Source: Balneolaceae bacterium (lineage in GTDB: Bacteria; Bacteroidota; Rhodothermia; Balneolales; Balneolaceae). From it: a DNA stretch of 64,000 nucleotides. The position numbers were made by a program, and so were the translations under genes. The stretch is from assembly GCA_020832285.1 (NCBI GenBank), contig JAFIFB010000092.1, forward strand, positions 1 to 64,000, in the 5' to 3' direction. The notes under the pieces are model-generated. The model made no database searches and was not told where the DNA came from. It saw only the letters and a program-made list of their open reading frames with translations. Below, in pieces: positions 8,501 through 16,793 of the stretch (its first letter is position 1; each line of letters begins with the position of its first letter).

Positions 8501-10677
8501 ATAACGATCGCTTTATCTTTTACAAACGCATAGCTTCCGTTCTCTTTTTTGAACCTGTACTCCTGATCCCAGGAATTCTCCGGGCCATTCATCAACTTTT
8601 CTACAGCGGGCCCGATTTTTTCCAGATCTTCCGGATGGATTTTATTCATCCATTTATCCATCCCCGGCTCAAGCTGTTCTATATCGTACCCAAAAAGAGT
8701 TTTGAAACCTTCTCCCCAGAAGAGTTTACCAGTTGCTGGTACAAAATCCCAAACCGCGTCGGAGGTGGCCTTTGTTACATATTCATACCGGGTGTTACTT
8801 TCCTTTAAATTTTCCCTGGCCTCAACCTGATGTGTTACATCCATTCCAAAAGCAAGAATTCCCTCAATTTTACCATCAACATCGCGATTTGGTATATAAA
8901 CAAAATCATAAAATCTTCGTACCGGGCCTTGTCCTTTTGATACTTCAACATAAACCTCCATTTCCTTTATCTCAAAAGGCTTGCCCGTCTTGTATACGTC
9001 ATCCAGTATCTCTATAAAGCCCTGCTCCACAAGTTCCGGGAAAGCTTCTTTAGCTTTTTTACCACGTAATTCATCCTCTGACCGCCCCGTCACCTGGCAA
9101 AAAACAGGATTAGCCAAAATATTACGATGTTCTGGCCCCTCCATCATCGAAACAAATGCCGGCATTTTTTTGAATAGCCTTTCATAGCGCTTTCTTTCAC
9201 CAGTAATAATTTCCTCTGTCTTAATTCTCTCTGTTGCATCTTTCGCCACACAATACATCAGTTTGTCATCTTTATCCCAGCGGGCCGACCAGATGATCGG
9301 CACAACAGAACCATCTTTTCTCCGGTATCGATTTTCAAAATTGGTAACATTCACACCACTCATTATCTCTTCAGCAATCTTATTGGTCTTCTCAATATCA
9401 TCAGGATGTACGAGATCGAAGTAGGCTTTTCCTTCAAGCTCTTCCGGCTCATATCCCCAAATCTTTGAAGATGCTTTACTGACTTTTACGAATTTGCCCT
9501 CATTATCTATTGTACAAATGACGTCAAGTGATTGATCAAGCACCCTGATCAATTCATTTTCGGCTGCTATCCTTTCTGATATATCACTTATGGAACCGAC
9601 AAGCTGATAACATATACCTTCTTCGTCAAAAAGTGGTGTAACACTTACAATACCCGTTTTCGTACCGTTTTTTAAATGAATGGTTTCTTCCCAACGCAGA
9701 TTTTTGCCTGAGGCAACCGCTTCACTGTATTTACTCTTTACGAAAGAAATATTTTCCGGGGGAACAACATCCTCCAGTTTTTTTCCGATTACCTCATCTT
9801 GTTGTTTACCAAGGTTTTTGAGAAATTGATTATTAACCCTCAAAAACCGGTACGCTTCATTTTTTTCAATTGAGAGTGTAAAAATAGCATCACTGATGGT
9901 GTCGAAAATCAGAGTCAACTCCTTTTCATTCTTGTGTTGAAGTGTTTCAGCTTTCTTTTCTGCTGTAATATCAATCACAATGGTATCCCAAACCACTCGT
10001 CCGTTTTTGTTGCTTATCGGGTTACCCATTCCTCTCAGCCAGCGCATTGTACCATCCGGATGGTGATACCGGTATTCAGATACCCATTTTGTGTTTTTTT
10101 CAGAAGACTCTTTCATAGACTGAACCACATCCTCTACATCATCCTCGTGAATATTCTTCCATCCAAGGCTCCCATCTTCAAAAATCTCATCTGGATTGAA
10201 ACCCAAAACCTGCTTCACTCCACCACTAACGTACTGCATTTTTTCAAATCCGTCGTAATCTGTTACATATCGATATAACACACCGGGTACATTGTTCATC
10301 ACTCCTTTCAGGTTCTCTTGCCCGTCCTTAGTCTCAAATATATCAATCAGCACCATACTGGCCATTTTACTGCCGTCAGGACCTTCAAAAACTGAGGTTG
10401 AAAACTCGCACCAAAATTTCTCACCATTTTTTCGCACTCCAATCAATTCACCGGAGGCGCTGCCTTTTTCATCTCTCTCCATCAATTTTTCCGACAACCC
10501 CGGTGAATACCGATCGATAATACCCTGTCTCCCAATCTTTCTAAGCTCCTCTTCGGAATAACCGAACATTCGGCATGCGGCTCTGTTTGCTTCCAGAATG
10601 GTTCCATCTGGACGAGTAATGAAAAACGCCGTAATAGAGTTTTCAAACAATGCCTGATATTTTTTAGTTATTGCCAT
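5590..10677 (-). CDS. Giant multi-PAS/GAF histidine kinase (1695 aa)
   Basis: This very large cytoplasmic kinase has, by my reading, six PAS domains (about 1-780), a GAF-like domain (about 785-945), two PAS domains (about 950-1190), a second GAF (about 1195-1375), a ninth PAS (about 1380-1455), then HisKA VASHDLQEPLRM (His1483) and a HATPase ending the protein (DNGIGI, GTGVGLAICKK). PAS 8, starting AKIGSWELDLRK, is closely similar to the second PAS of the kinase at 11791-13707 (ARVGSWEVDLQK), so modules have been exchanged or duplicated. The ATG is preceded by GAAGG at a suitable distance and overlaps the end of the CheB remnant. It may once have been the C-terminal part of a CheB-CheR-PAS kinase fusion. 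The number of PAS copies is a visual estimate. Confidence 0.92.
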   Translation of the reverse strand: MAITKKYQALFENSITAFFITRPDGTILEANRAACRMFGYSEEELRKIGRQGIIDRYSPGLSEKLMERDEKGSASGELIGVRKNGEKFWCEFSTSVFEGPDGSKMASMVLIDIFETKDGQENLKGVMNNVPGVLYRYVTDYDGFEKMQYVSGGVKQVLGFNPDEIFEDGSLGWKNIHEDDVEDVVQSMKESSEKNTKWVSEYRYHHPDGTMRWLRGMGNPISNKNGRVVWDTIVIDITAEKKAETLQHKNEKELTLIFDTISDAIFTLSIEKNEAYRFLRVNNQFLKNLGKQQDEVIGKKLEDVVPPENISFVKSKYSEAVASGKNLRWEETIHLKNGTKTGIVSVTPLFDEEGICYQLVGSISDISERIAAENELIRVLDQSLDVICTIDNEGKFVKVSKASSKIWGYEPEELEGKAYFDLVHPDDIEKTNKIAEEIMSGVNVTNFENRYRRKDGSVVPIIWSARWDKDDKLMYCVAKDATERIKTEEIITGERKRYERLFKKMPAFVSMMEGPEHRNILANPVFCQVTGRSEDELRGKKAKEAFPELVEQGFIEILDDVYKTGKPFEIKEMEVYVEVSKGQGPVRRFYDFVYIPNRDVDGKIEGILAFGMDVTHQVEARENLKESNTRYEYVTKATSDAVWDFVPATGKLFWGEGFKTLFGYDIEQLEPGMDKWMNKIHPEDLEKIGPAVEKLMNGPENSWDQEYRFKKENGSYAFVKDKAIVIRDDSGKPARVIGAMEDITDQKIREYQKSLAANVSFAFNEADDLKGALQKTINHIIELKKFDLAEFWMTDRDKKQLQLLANHYSPGVSEEFHTDPGEALVFNKGMGLPGNTWKKNKPLFWRNLDNRKTFLRNKLAKNSGLKTGFSYPVIDGKDVTGVLVLAVKEDLKTEPYYSPIFRELAVQLVSEINRKQLEEELSRIFDSAPDGIIVAGFDGYLKKLNPAFCEILGYSKEELLTTPFIEFVHPEDRERTIQEYESANSGEYKSYFENRFIKKSGQVIWLSWSYKVFFEEAVAYSVAKDITEQKELEELLDQANRLAKIGSWELDLRKNDNEMYWSDMTKEILEVGEDYNPALTGGFEFYTPESKVLIQNAVEKAINDGEPYDLELLSNTAKGNEKWIRCIGQSEMVDGKCVRIYGSFQDIHLRKVTELELEERNRHINVIASLNASLLDYSDWFEALKNHLEMIGEAVRSDRVYYFENRFDPVTGEGYTTQKLEWCREGITPQMNNPDLEEIPFKEVPELVDPMINGHQSMTSLSKVDEGTTTRYVMEDQDIKTFLAIPVNVQGVFYGFVGFDNCTEETKWSEEEIRTLKTITSNLAVAIERNHIENDRKKLLNEKNRILESIGDGFFAVDNNLIVEYWNNQAEELLLTTKEKVLNQYLWDVFDKNLAQKSYQQYNKALKERIPLKFEDYYKPIGRWFDVNVYPSQNGISVFFKDITERKQAEEKLKDLNQSLKVQAKELARSNEELEQFAFVASHDLQEPLRMITSFLAQLERKYEDVLDEKGKKYIYFATDGARRMRQIILDLLEFSRVGRIDMEKSEVDINEILENIKSLHHKLIEEKGATVTWENMPVVFAARGPLQQLFQNLMNNALKYHENDHMPNVKISSIETETHWGFSVKDNGIGIKEEYKEKIFNIFQRLHHKDEYSGTGVGLAICKKIVEMHGGEIWLESEEGKGSTFYFTIAKSTE

Positions 10678-11005
10678 TTACAGTTGCCTTCATCTTATGT
10701 TTATTTACAATAACCCCTGACTGAGGCCGCACGAACACGATACAAAATCTGAACATCAATGTTTGCAGGACGTTTTGGCTGGATGGGTTTCGATGCTGGA
10801 TAACAATAATCGAAAAATCACTCAACTCATCAGGCAGATGGGACAGAAATTCCTGAAGTGCTTTAAGGCCACCGGCAGACGCTCCTATGACAATAAAATG
10901 CGAAGGCTTCTCATCTTTTTTTCCAGATATTGAATCTTCTTGCCCCGACATTTTCTTTTCTAAAGACATATACTGCAGTAATTGAACTTTCTGAAATTTA
11001 TGCAT
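10664..11005 (-). pseudogene. Truncated CheB-type methylesterase remnant
   Basis: This 113-codon frame contains only the first part of a CheB methylesterase domain. HFIVIGASAGGLKALQEFL carries the nucleophile-bearing GASAGG turn, and VIQH is the strand with the catalytic His. Homology appears to stop near residue 82, and the last 30 residues look unrelated. A full CheB catalytic domain is about 190 residues and would also need a distal catalytic Asp, so this is not a working enzyme. The frame runs 14 bp into the start of the PAS kinase. The simplest reading is an internal deletion of a CheB-CheR-PAS-kinase fusion gene that removed the rest of CheB and all of CheR. A short expressed peptide cannot be excluded. 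Confidence 0.65.
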
Positions 11006-11342
11006 AGAGATCCCACTGAAAGAGTTAAACCATCCACATTTTTCCCCGTTGTATGTAGAAAAGAACGTAAAATTTCTGCCAAAATAAAAGATTTTCAGAC
11101 AGAGACATCTGCAATGTATTTTTAAGTAAATTCAATATTTACCTGTAAACCATTATCAGAGATACCGTTAATAATGACTAGAATCGTAAATTGAGGTATG
11201 TTTTTAGAAAAACCTGGTAATTGGAAGGCGACTTCGAATAATTTTTTAGGAAGGAATGACAAGTTTTCAGTCCGGTAACCACTCATCAGCAGATAAATTA
11301 CCGGTAATTTTTCCACATTATTTTATGGGTATAAATTGTTTT
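11006..11342. other. Gap between CheB remnant and response regulator
   Basis: This 337-bp stretch holds no gene that I can support. A 64-codon minus-strand frame at 11122-11316 has no recognisable domain and no clear ribosome-binding site. The gap is the only sizeable break in the kinase cluster, so a promoter for the downstream genes (10.7 kb down to 0.3 kb) may lie here, or the region may be debris of the rearrangement that truncated CheB. Confidence 0.5.
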
Positions 11343-11777
11343 TTATGCTGTGGGCAGCTCAGAAAGTTTCATCCAAAATTCTTCAATCATTTGCACGGCC
11401 TCAAAAAAAGAATCCGCATCATCGGGTTTGGTTATGTAACAGTTTGCATGATTTTTATAGCAGGTTACAATGTCTTGATGTGATGAAGACGTACTGAACA
11501 TGATCACGGGTATGTGTGAGTAATTCTGGTCAGATTTAATATCTTTCAGCACTTCAAACCCATTTTTTTTAGGAATGTTGATGTCGAGTATTATCAGGTC
11601 CGGATTTTCTGTTTCGATAAATTCACCCTCTTTCTCCAAAAACCGAACGGCTTTTTCTCCATCTCTCACCACACTGATTTTAGCAGATATACTGGTATCT
11701 TCTAAAGCTTCTTTCATCAAAAGAATGTCCCCTTCATTGTCTTCGACCAATAAAATGTGAACGTTGTTTACTTCCAT
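11343..11777 (-). CDS. Single-domain response regulator, Rcp1-like
   Basis: This is a 144-residue receiver domain with no output domain. Acidic pocket residues are E12 and D13 (LLVEDNEGD), the phospho-acceptor is D65 (LIILDINIPKKNG), the switch Ser is at 95 (MFSTS) and the conserved Lys is at 117 (ITKPDD). The VEDNEGDILLMKEAL start and the SVVRDGEKAVRFLEKEG segment are typical of the Rcp1 group, the receivers partnered with cyanobacterial phytochromes and related kinases. It lies 13 bp downstream of the PAS/GAF kinase. As the only receiver in the cluster it is the likely shared phosphate acceptor for several kinases, which is an inference. Confidence 0.95.
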   Translation of the reverse strand: MEVNNVHILLVEDNEGDILLMKEALEDTSISAKISVVRDGEKAVRFLEKEGEFIETENPDLIILDINIPKKNGFEVLKDIKSDQNYSHIPVIMFSTSSSHQDIVTCYKNHANCYITKPDDADSFFEAVQMIEEFWMKLSELPTA

Positions 11778-11790
11778 ATTAACAATTAAC

Positions 11791-13707
11791 CTATTTTGGT
11801 ATTGTAAAATAAAATGTGCTTCCTATACCCGGCTGCGATTCAATCCAGATCTCGCCTCCGTGCCGCTGCACCGCTTTCTTGCAAATAGCTAACCCAATAC
11901 CTGTTCCTTCAAACTCTTCGAAATTGTGCAGGCGCTGAAATATTTCAAAAATTTTTTCGTGGTAGGCAGGATCTATTCCAATACCATTATCCCGAACTGA
12001 AAATAACCATTGTTTATCAGTTTCTTCAGCAGATAAATTAATTTTGGGAGGCTGCCCTTCCTGATGATACTTCAATGCATTAACAATCAGGTTCCTGAAC
12101 AATTGCCTGATTGATGGCTTATAACCTTGTATTACAGGTAATTCGTTTACATTTATCACAGCATATAACTCTTCAACCATTCGTCTGTTCTGTGAAAGTA
12201 CCTCATTTACAATTTCGTTTAAATCAATGGTCGTTTTTTTATTCTCATCAGCTCCCATCTTCGAGAACTCAAGAAGATCCAGAATTACCTGTCTCATTCG
12301 TTTTGCGCCACTTTTCGCATAATAAATGTACCGGCGGGCTTTTTCATCCAACTGTTCGCCGTACTTTTTTTCGAGCTGTGTTAAAAAGCTCGTAATCATA
12401 CGAAGCGGCTCCTGCAGGTCGTGTGAGGTTACAAAAGCAAACTGCTCCAGCTCATTATTTGAACGTGTCAGCTCTGCTGTCCGCTTTTGAAGACTGGTAT
12501 TGAGCTCCTCCAGTTTTTTTAAATTTTCAATTCGCTCTGTCGCAAGTACAAGGTTTGAGATTATCGACTCCAGCAGCAATTTTTCTTCCTTCAGAAAAGG
12601 GCCGATATCTAATTTAGGTTTCGGTTTAGTGTAGCTTACCGTTATGCTGAGGCTGTGTTTGTCTGATACATCTTTTTTACAACGAAGAGTCCAGTCGGTT
12701 TCAACAAATCCTTTGGTTTGCCAGATTTTGTCACCGTATTTAATAGACGCTACAGTAATATCCGGGTATTGCCATCCTTCTGGAATAATTTCAACGGCCC
12801 TGGCAAGAAGATCATCTGTTTCAGTTTTTAAATTACACAGTTTTGAAATCTCATAAAGACACTGTTGCTCTTTTACACGTTCATGAAAATTTTTCAATAC
12901 TCTCATGCTCTCCAGTTCGGTCATTTTTTTCTTATGAATATCCTGTGTAGCCCCGAAAATCCGAATAGTGGCACCATCTTTCATTTTTGATTTCCCGGTT
13001 ACACGAACCCAGCGTTTATTTCCCTTTTCAGTAATTATCTGAAGCTCAACATCAAAAGCCTCACCGGTATTAATGGCATTTTGTACTACTTCTCTGATTT
13101 TCTCCCGGTCTTCACCTTCTTTATAAAACAGAATAGCTGACTCCAGGTCGGGTTCATAATCCGGTGAAACTTCATGTATCTCTTTAATCATATCTGACCA
13201 GTAGAAAGTGTTTTTTTGCAAGTCCACTTCCCAGCTTCCTACTCTGGCAATCTTTTGTGTTTCATCCCGCAGTCTTTCCAGTTTTTTGTTCTGTTCATAA
13301 GTACTTCCTTGTTTATCTCTGGAAAGATCTTCATAGAAGGTTAGTAAAGTCAATCTGCTGCTTTTAGAATCATTAATGGGGGTCAGAATCACCTTAAAAG
13401 TTTTTTCACCAAACCACTCTGAATTTCGATCCTGGAAAATATATCTCCGGGAAGAAACCTGAACCTCCTTTCCCTTCTGAAATACATTTTTCAATGCATT
13501 AAGTAGATCGGATAACCCATTTTTACCGGATTCAGAAATATGGTCCGATAATGATTCACCGATAACTTCATCAACTTTTTTACCGGTTATCTTCAAAAAA
13601 GCTTCATTGGCAAATATCAGCTCGAAATCCGACCTGCTTCCTCTTACAAGAATTGCAGGAAATGGCAATGACCAAATAATTTTCTGTGTAAATTTAACCT
13701 CATTCAT
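11791..13707 (-). CDS. PAS-PAS-GAF histidine kinase
   Basis: This is a 638-residue cytoplasmic kinase. A divergent PAS lies at about 5-130, and a PAS_3-type domain at about 150-262 (RVGSWEVDLQK, ending in IFGATQDIHKK). A GAF-like region follows at about 270-395 (EQQCLYEISKL..., SIISNLVLATERIENL), then a coiled coil, HisKA VTSHDLQEPLRM (His429) and a HATPase with FRNLIVNALKYH, DNGIGI and GTGIGLAICKK. It is the first gene of the signalling island. The 527 bp upstream contain no other minus-strand gene, so the operon promoter should be there. Confidence 0.94.
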   Translation of the reverse strand: MNEVKFTQKIIWSLPFPAILVRGSRSDFELIFANEAFLKITGKKVDEVIGESLSDHISESGKNGLSDLLNALKNVFQKGKEVQVSSRRYIFQDRNSEWFGEKTFKVILTPINDSKSSRLTLLTFYEDLSRDKQGSTYEQNKKLERLRDETQKIARVGSWEVDLQKNTFYWSDMIKEIHEVSPDYEPDLESAILFYKEGEDREKIREVVQNAINTGEAFDVELQIITEKGNKRWVRVTGKSKMKDGATIRIFGATQDIHKKKMTELESMRVLKNFHERVKEQQCLYEISKLCNLKTETDDLLARAVEIIPEGWQYPDITVASIKYGDKIWQTKGFVETDWTLRCKKDVSDKHSLSITVSYTKPKPKLDIGPFLKEEKLLLESIISNLVLATERIENLKKLEELNTSLQKRTAELTRSNNELEQFAFVTSHDLQEPLRMITSFLTQLEKKYGEQLDEKARRYIYYAKSGAKRMRQVILDLLEFSKMGADENKKTTIDLNEIVNEVLSQNRRMVEELYAVINVNELPVIQGYKPSIRQLFRNLIVNALKYHQEGQPPKINLSAEETDKQWLFSVRDNGIGIDPAYHEKIFEIFQRLHNFEEFEGTGIGLAICKKAVQRHGGEIWIESQPGIGSTFYFTIPK

Positions 13708-14234
13708 GTAAAAAAATCATCAATAGATAGTACGCCATTAAATTGATTATAAAGTTAATACAGATAAACAACAATGAGTTGATTAGTTTTAACTATATAT
13801 ACATCAAAAGAACCATCAAAAAATGATGTAAAATTTACTCAACGCATTGTCAAAAAGTTTACTCCAAGTGTTATTCACTACCACACAGTACTCGATTTGA
13901 AACTTATCTGTGGCTTGTGTTGTCCCGAAAATGGTTCTGCTACGTTAATAAATGCAAAGAATTATCTTGCTTAATTTGCCCACCCTTACAAAGATGCCGC
14001 AGATTGATAGCCCGGCTTGTAATTTCCAGAAAATACTTTTTCTGATCTATAGTATATCTCTCAAAAAAAATTTAATCAGCAAAGTACTGATTTGCTAAAG
14101 GTTTGTAGTTCAATCACCTGCATGATATTCTCTCACAACAATTTGATAACAATTTAATCACCTATTGGTAATACCACCGATACGTTTTGATAATAAAAAC
14201 AGCGTTTATTGGATAAAAACATCATCTGCATAAC
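13708..14234. other. Divergent intergenic region, AT-rich
   Basis: This 527-bp region separates the signalling island (minus) from the phosphoesterase gene (plus). It should contain both promoters. I see no gene, repeat or strong hairpin, and I could not assign a promoter match with confidence. Confidence 0.5.
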
Positions 14235-15047
14235 ATGATAAAAAGACCTGTTGATATTGTTGTCATATCCGATGTCCACCTCGGCACTGTTGGTTGCCAT
14301 GCGCTTGAACTGCTACAGTACCTCAACTCCATCGATCCCAAAATCATTATCCTGAATGGCGACTTTGTGGATGTATGGAATTTTAAAAAGTACTACTGGC
14401 CGGAAGCTCACATGATGGTACTCCGTACTCTTCTTACCATGATGACCAACGGCACCGACATCTACTACCTAACCGGAAACCACGACGAAGTACTTCGCAA
14501 AGTTTCCAGCCTTCAGCTTGGCCCGCTTTTCATCAGAGATAAACTGGTACTGGAACTGAACGGAGAAAAGGTCTGGATTTTCCACGGAGATATTTTCGAT
14601 ATCACCATGAAGCACAGCAAATGGATAGCTAAAATCGGAAGCCAGGGATATGAAATGCTCATACTGCTCAACCGAGTAATCAACCGGCTTTCAGTTAAGA
14701 TGGGGAAAGGCAAAATATCGCTTTCAAAGAAAATTAAAGAGAGTGTTAAAAAAGCAGTGAAATTTATTGATGATTTTGAAACAACTGCAATGGAGATCGC
14801 CATCGATCAGAGTTACCAATATGTGATATGCGGTCATATACATCAACCCAAAATACGCGGTTTTGAAAATGAGAAAGGCTCAGTCATTTACATGAATTCG
14901 GGAGACTGGGTTGAAAACCTGACAGCCCTTGAGTATAACGAAGGCGAGTGGAACATGTTTAAATATCGCGAGGAAGATTTTGTCGATAGAAAACGACCTG
15001 AAAAATTGATACGCAACAAAACCAAAACCGAAGTAACTATCAAATGA
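14235..15047 (+). CDS. Calcineurin-like metallophosphoesterase, LpxH-like
   Basis: This 270-residue hydrolase has all the metallophosphoesterase motifs in order: ISDVHLG (D-x-H), NGDFVDVW (GD), LTGNHDE (GNHD/E), a FHGD His and CGHIHQPK (GHxH). The DVHLG/NGDFVDVW/GHIHQP set resembles UDP-2,3-diacylglucosamine diphosphatases (LpxH family, lipid A synthesis), which is the usual annotation for such proteins. The substrate is not proven by sequence, and the central lysine-rich helical insertion (about 155-185) is typical of the wider family. The stop overlaps the start of the next gene by 4 bp, so a lipid or envelope role shared with the glycosyltransferase is likely. Confidence 0.85.
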   Translation: MIKRPVDIVVISDVHLGTVGCHALELLQYLNSIDPKIIILNGDFVDVWNFKKYYWPEAHMMVLRTLLTMMTNGTDIYYLTGNHDEVLRKVSSLQLGPLFIRDKLVLELNGEKVWIFHGDIFDITMKHSKWIAKIGSQGYEMLILLNRVINRLSVKMGKGKISLSKKIKESVKKAVKFIDDFETTAMEIAIDQSYQYVICGHIHQPKIRGFENEKGSVIYMNSGDWVENLTALEYNEGEWNMFKYREEDFVDRKRPEKLIRNKTKTEVTIK

Positions 15048-16078
15048 AAATCTTATACGGAATCCAGGGAACCGGCCATGGGCATATCAGCCGGGCAAGG
15101 GAGATACTGCCGCTTTTGGCTGAGAAAGCCGATGTGGATGTGTTGATCAGCGGGTACAACTGCCGCATGAATCTTGATGGAGTAAAGGTAAATCACAAAC
15201 GTGGAATCAGTCTTGCGTACGATTCAAACGGAAGTGTTTCGTACCTCAAAACAGCACTTTCTATCAAGCCGGTTACATTTTTACAGGATGTTCACTCACT
15301 GGATGTTAAATCATATGATCTCGTTGTATCCGATTATGAACCAGTTTCAGCATGGGCATCAGCCGGAAGCCGGGTCCCTTCTATAGCTCTCAGCCATCAG
15401 GCATCTTTTCTGTCAAACCGCACCCCCCGGCCGAAACACAAATCACTGCTTGCGGAACAGATCCTGAAGAATTTTGCCCCGTGCAGTCATTCCGTCGGTT
15501 TTCATTTCCGGCGTTATGATTCTTTTATCCAACCTCCGATTGTACGTCAAGAGGTTTTAGATATGGAGTCTGGCATCGGCAGCCATGTCACTGTATACCT
15601 GCCTGCATTTGACCATGAACAACTGGTTTCGCACTTTATGAAACTATCCAAAACAGAATGGCATATTTTTTCTCCAAGTTGCACCGAAGTGTATGTAGAA
15701 AAAAATATTATTGTAAATCCGGTTGCTAACCTTCCTTTTCTTAAAAGCCTGAAAACAAGTAAGGGAGTGATCACAAGTGCCGGATTTGAAACCTGTGCAG
15801 AAGCCATGTTTCTTGGAAAAAAACTAATGGTCATACCTATTCGCAATCAGTATGAACAGCTTTGTAATGCAGCTGCACTCAAACAACTTGGCATACACGT
15901 AATCAAAAAACTTGACGGTTCATTTGATTATCAGGTCCGGGATTGGATAGAAAATGCATCGGTTGTACACCTGCCGGAGGTTGCTGATACCGACCGGCTG
16001 ACTACAAAAATTGTTCGCTTCGCCCGAAAACTAAGAAAAAAAGAGACCCAGTTTGTAAATACTGCTGCTAATTTCTGA
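15044..16078 (+). CDS. Glycosyltransferase, MJ1255/VC2487-type (GT-B fold)
   Basis: This 344-residue protein opens with YGIQGTGHGHISRAREI, the glycine-rich donor-side start of MurG/UDP-glycosyltransferase-like GT-B enzymes. It ends with a C-terminal nucleotide-sugar region, ITSAGFETCAEAMFLGKKLMVIP, followed by NQYEQ. This combination matches the MJ1255-type glycosyltransferase family, whose substrates are mostly unknown. The ATGA overlap with the phosphoesterase indicates translational coupling and probably a joint role in making an envelope glycolipid. No signal peptide or membrane helix is seen. Confidence 0.8.
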   Translation: MKILYGIQGTGHGHISRAREILPLLAEKADVDVLISGYNCRMNLDGVKVNHKRGISLAYDSNGSVSYLKTALSIKPVTFLQDVHSLDVKSYDLVVSDYEPVSAWASAGSRVPSIALSHQASFLSNRTPRPKHKSLLAEQILKNFAPCSHSVGFHFRRYDSFIQPPIVRQEVLDMESGIGSHVTVYLPAFDHEQLVSHFMKLSKTEWHIFSPSCTEVYVEKNIIVNPVANLPFLKSLKTSKGVITSAGFETCAEAMFLGKKLMVIPIRNQYEQLCNAAALKQLGIHVIKKLDGSFDYQVRDWIENASVVHLPEVADTDRLTTKIVRFARKLRKKETQFVNTAANF

Positions 16079-16081
16079 GCC

Positions 16082-16600
16082 TCATTCTAAGGCTGGTAAA
16101 TATTTTTCTTCAAGGATTTTAAGATGATGGATTTCGTGCCCGGCAATGATGTATCCAAGAGCACGAACTGTAAAATTGACTTCGTTCACGATTCCATTTT
16201 TCAGCATTTCTGCCATGGTGAAGCTTCTAAACAGTGAGAGTGTGGCTGTTCGTGTTGCCTGGTAGTGCTCTTTCAGTACGTTAACTGAGTATCTTTTAAA
16301 TTCTGCAGTTTTCACATAAGCGTCATGATCGTATCCCGGCAAAGGATTTCTCTCTCCTCTCGCCAAAGCCAATGTACGGTAACAGAAAATTCGCTCCGTG
16401 TCAGTAATATGGCCAATTACATCCTTAACCGACCATTTCCCATCGCTATAGCTGTATTCCGCCTGATCTTCGGTGAGAGTACCCATCAAAAGCAACATCT
16501 CATTTTCATTCGTTTTCAAAAGATCAAAAAGATCCTTCCCATTGCTGTAACGAATGTATCCTTCGTAAAAGCTGCCATATTCACTTTTTTCAATAGTCAT
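16082..16600 (-). CDS. DinB-family metalloprotein
   Basis: This 172-residue four-helix DinB/YfiT-like protein has the expected metal-site histidines: WSVKDVIGHITDTERIF (helix 2) and IIAGHEIHHLKILEEKYL near the C-terminus. Members include thiol-dependent transferases and many proteins of unknown function; the substrate here cannot be assigned. It converges with the glycosyltransferase gene, 3 bp from its stop. Confidence 0.9.
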   Translation of the reverse strand: MTIEKSEYGSFYEGYIRYSNGKDLFDLLKTNENEMLLLMGTLTEDQAEYSYSDGKWSVKDVIGHITDTERIFCYRTLALARGERNPLPGYDHDAYVKTAEFKRYSVNVLKEHYQATRTATLSLFRSFTMAEMLKNGIVNEVNFTVRALGYIIAGHEIHHLKILEEKYLPALE

Positions 16601-16793
16601 CTGATAAACGATAAATTATCCTTAATAGTAAAAAAAGACTTTGAAATTATCAGTTCGTGTTTTGCGAATAAATAAACGTCACTTCTATCCCCTGATTTTT
16701 CCCAAAAACCCAGCCCTTCGGAGTTTTCCTGATCTTCGAAGCTTTAGCGCAGTAGATAACGTAGTGGGCAGCGCAGCAGGTAACTTAGTAGAG

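Noticed and set aside
10292-10561. Plus-strand frames opposite the giant PAS kinase (for example 89 and 128 codons)
   Set aside because: They are antisense shadows of a clearly conserved multi-domain protein.
11122-11316. 64-codon frame between the CheB remnant and the response regulator
   Set aside because: No recognisable family; kept only as a note in the gap entry.
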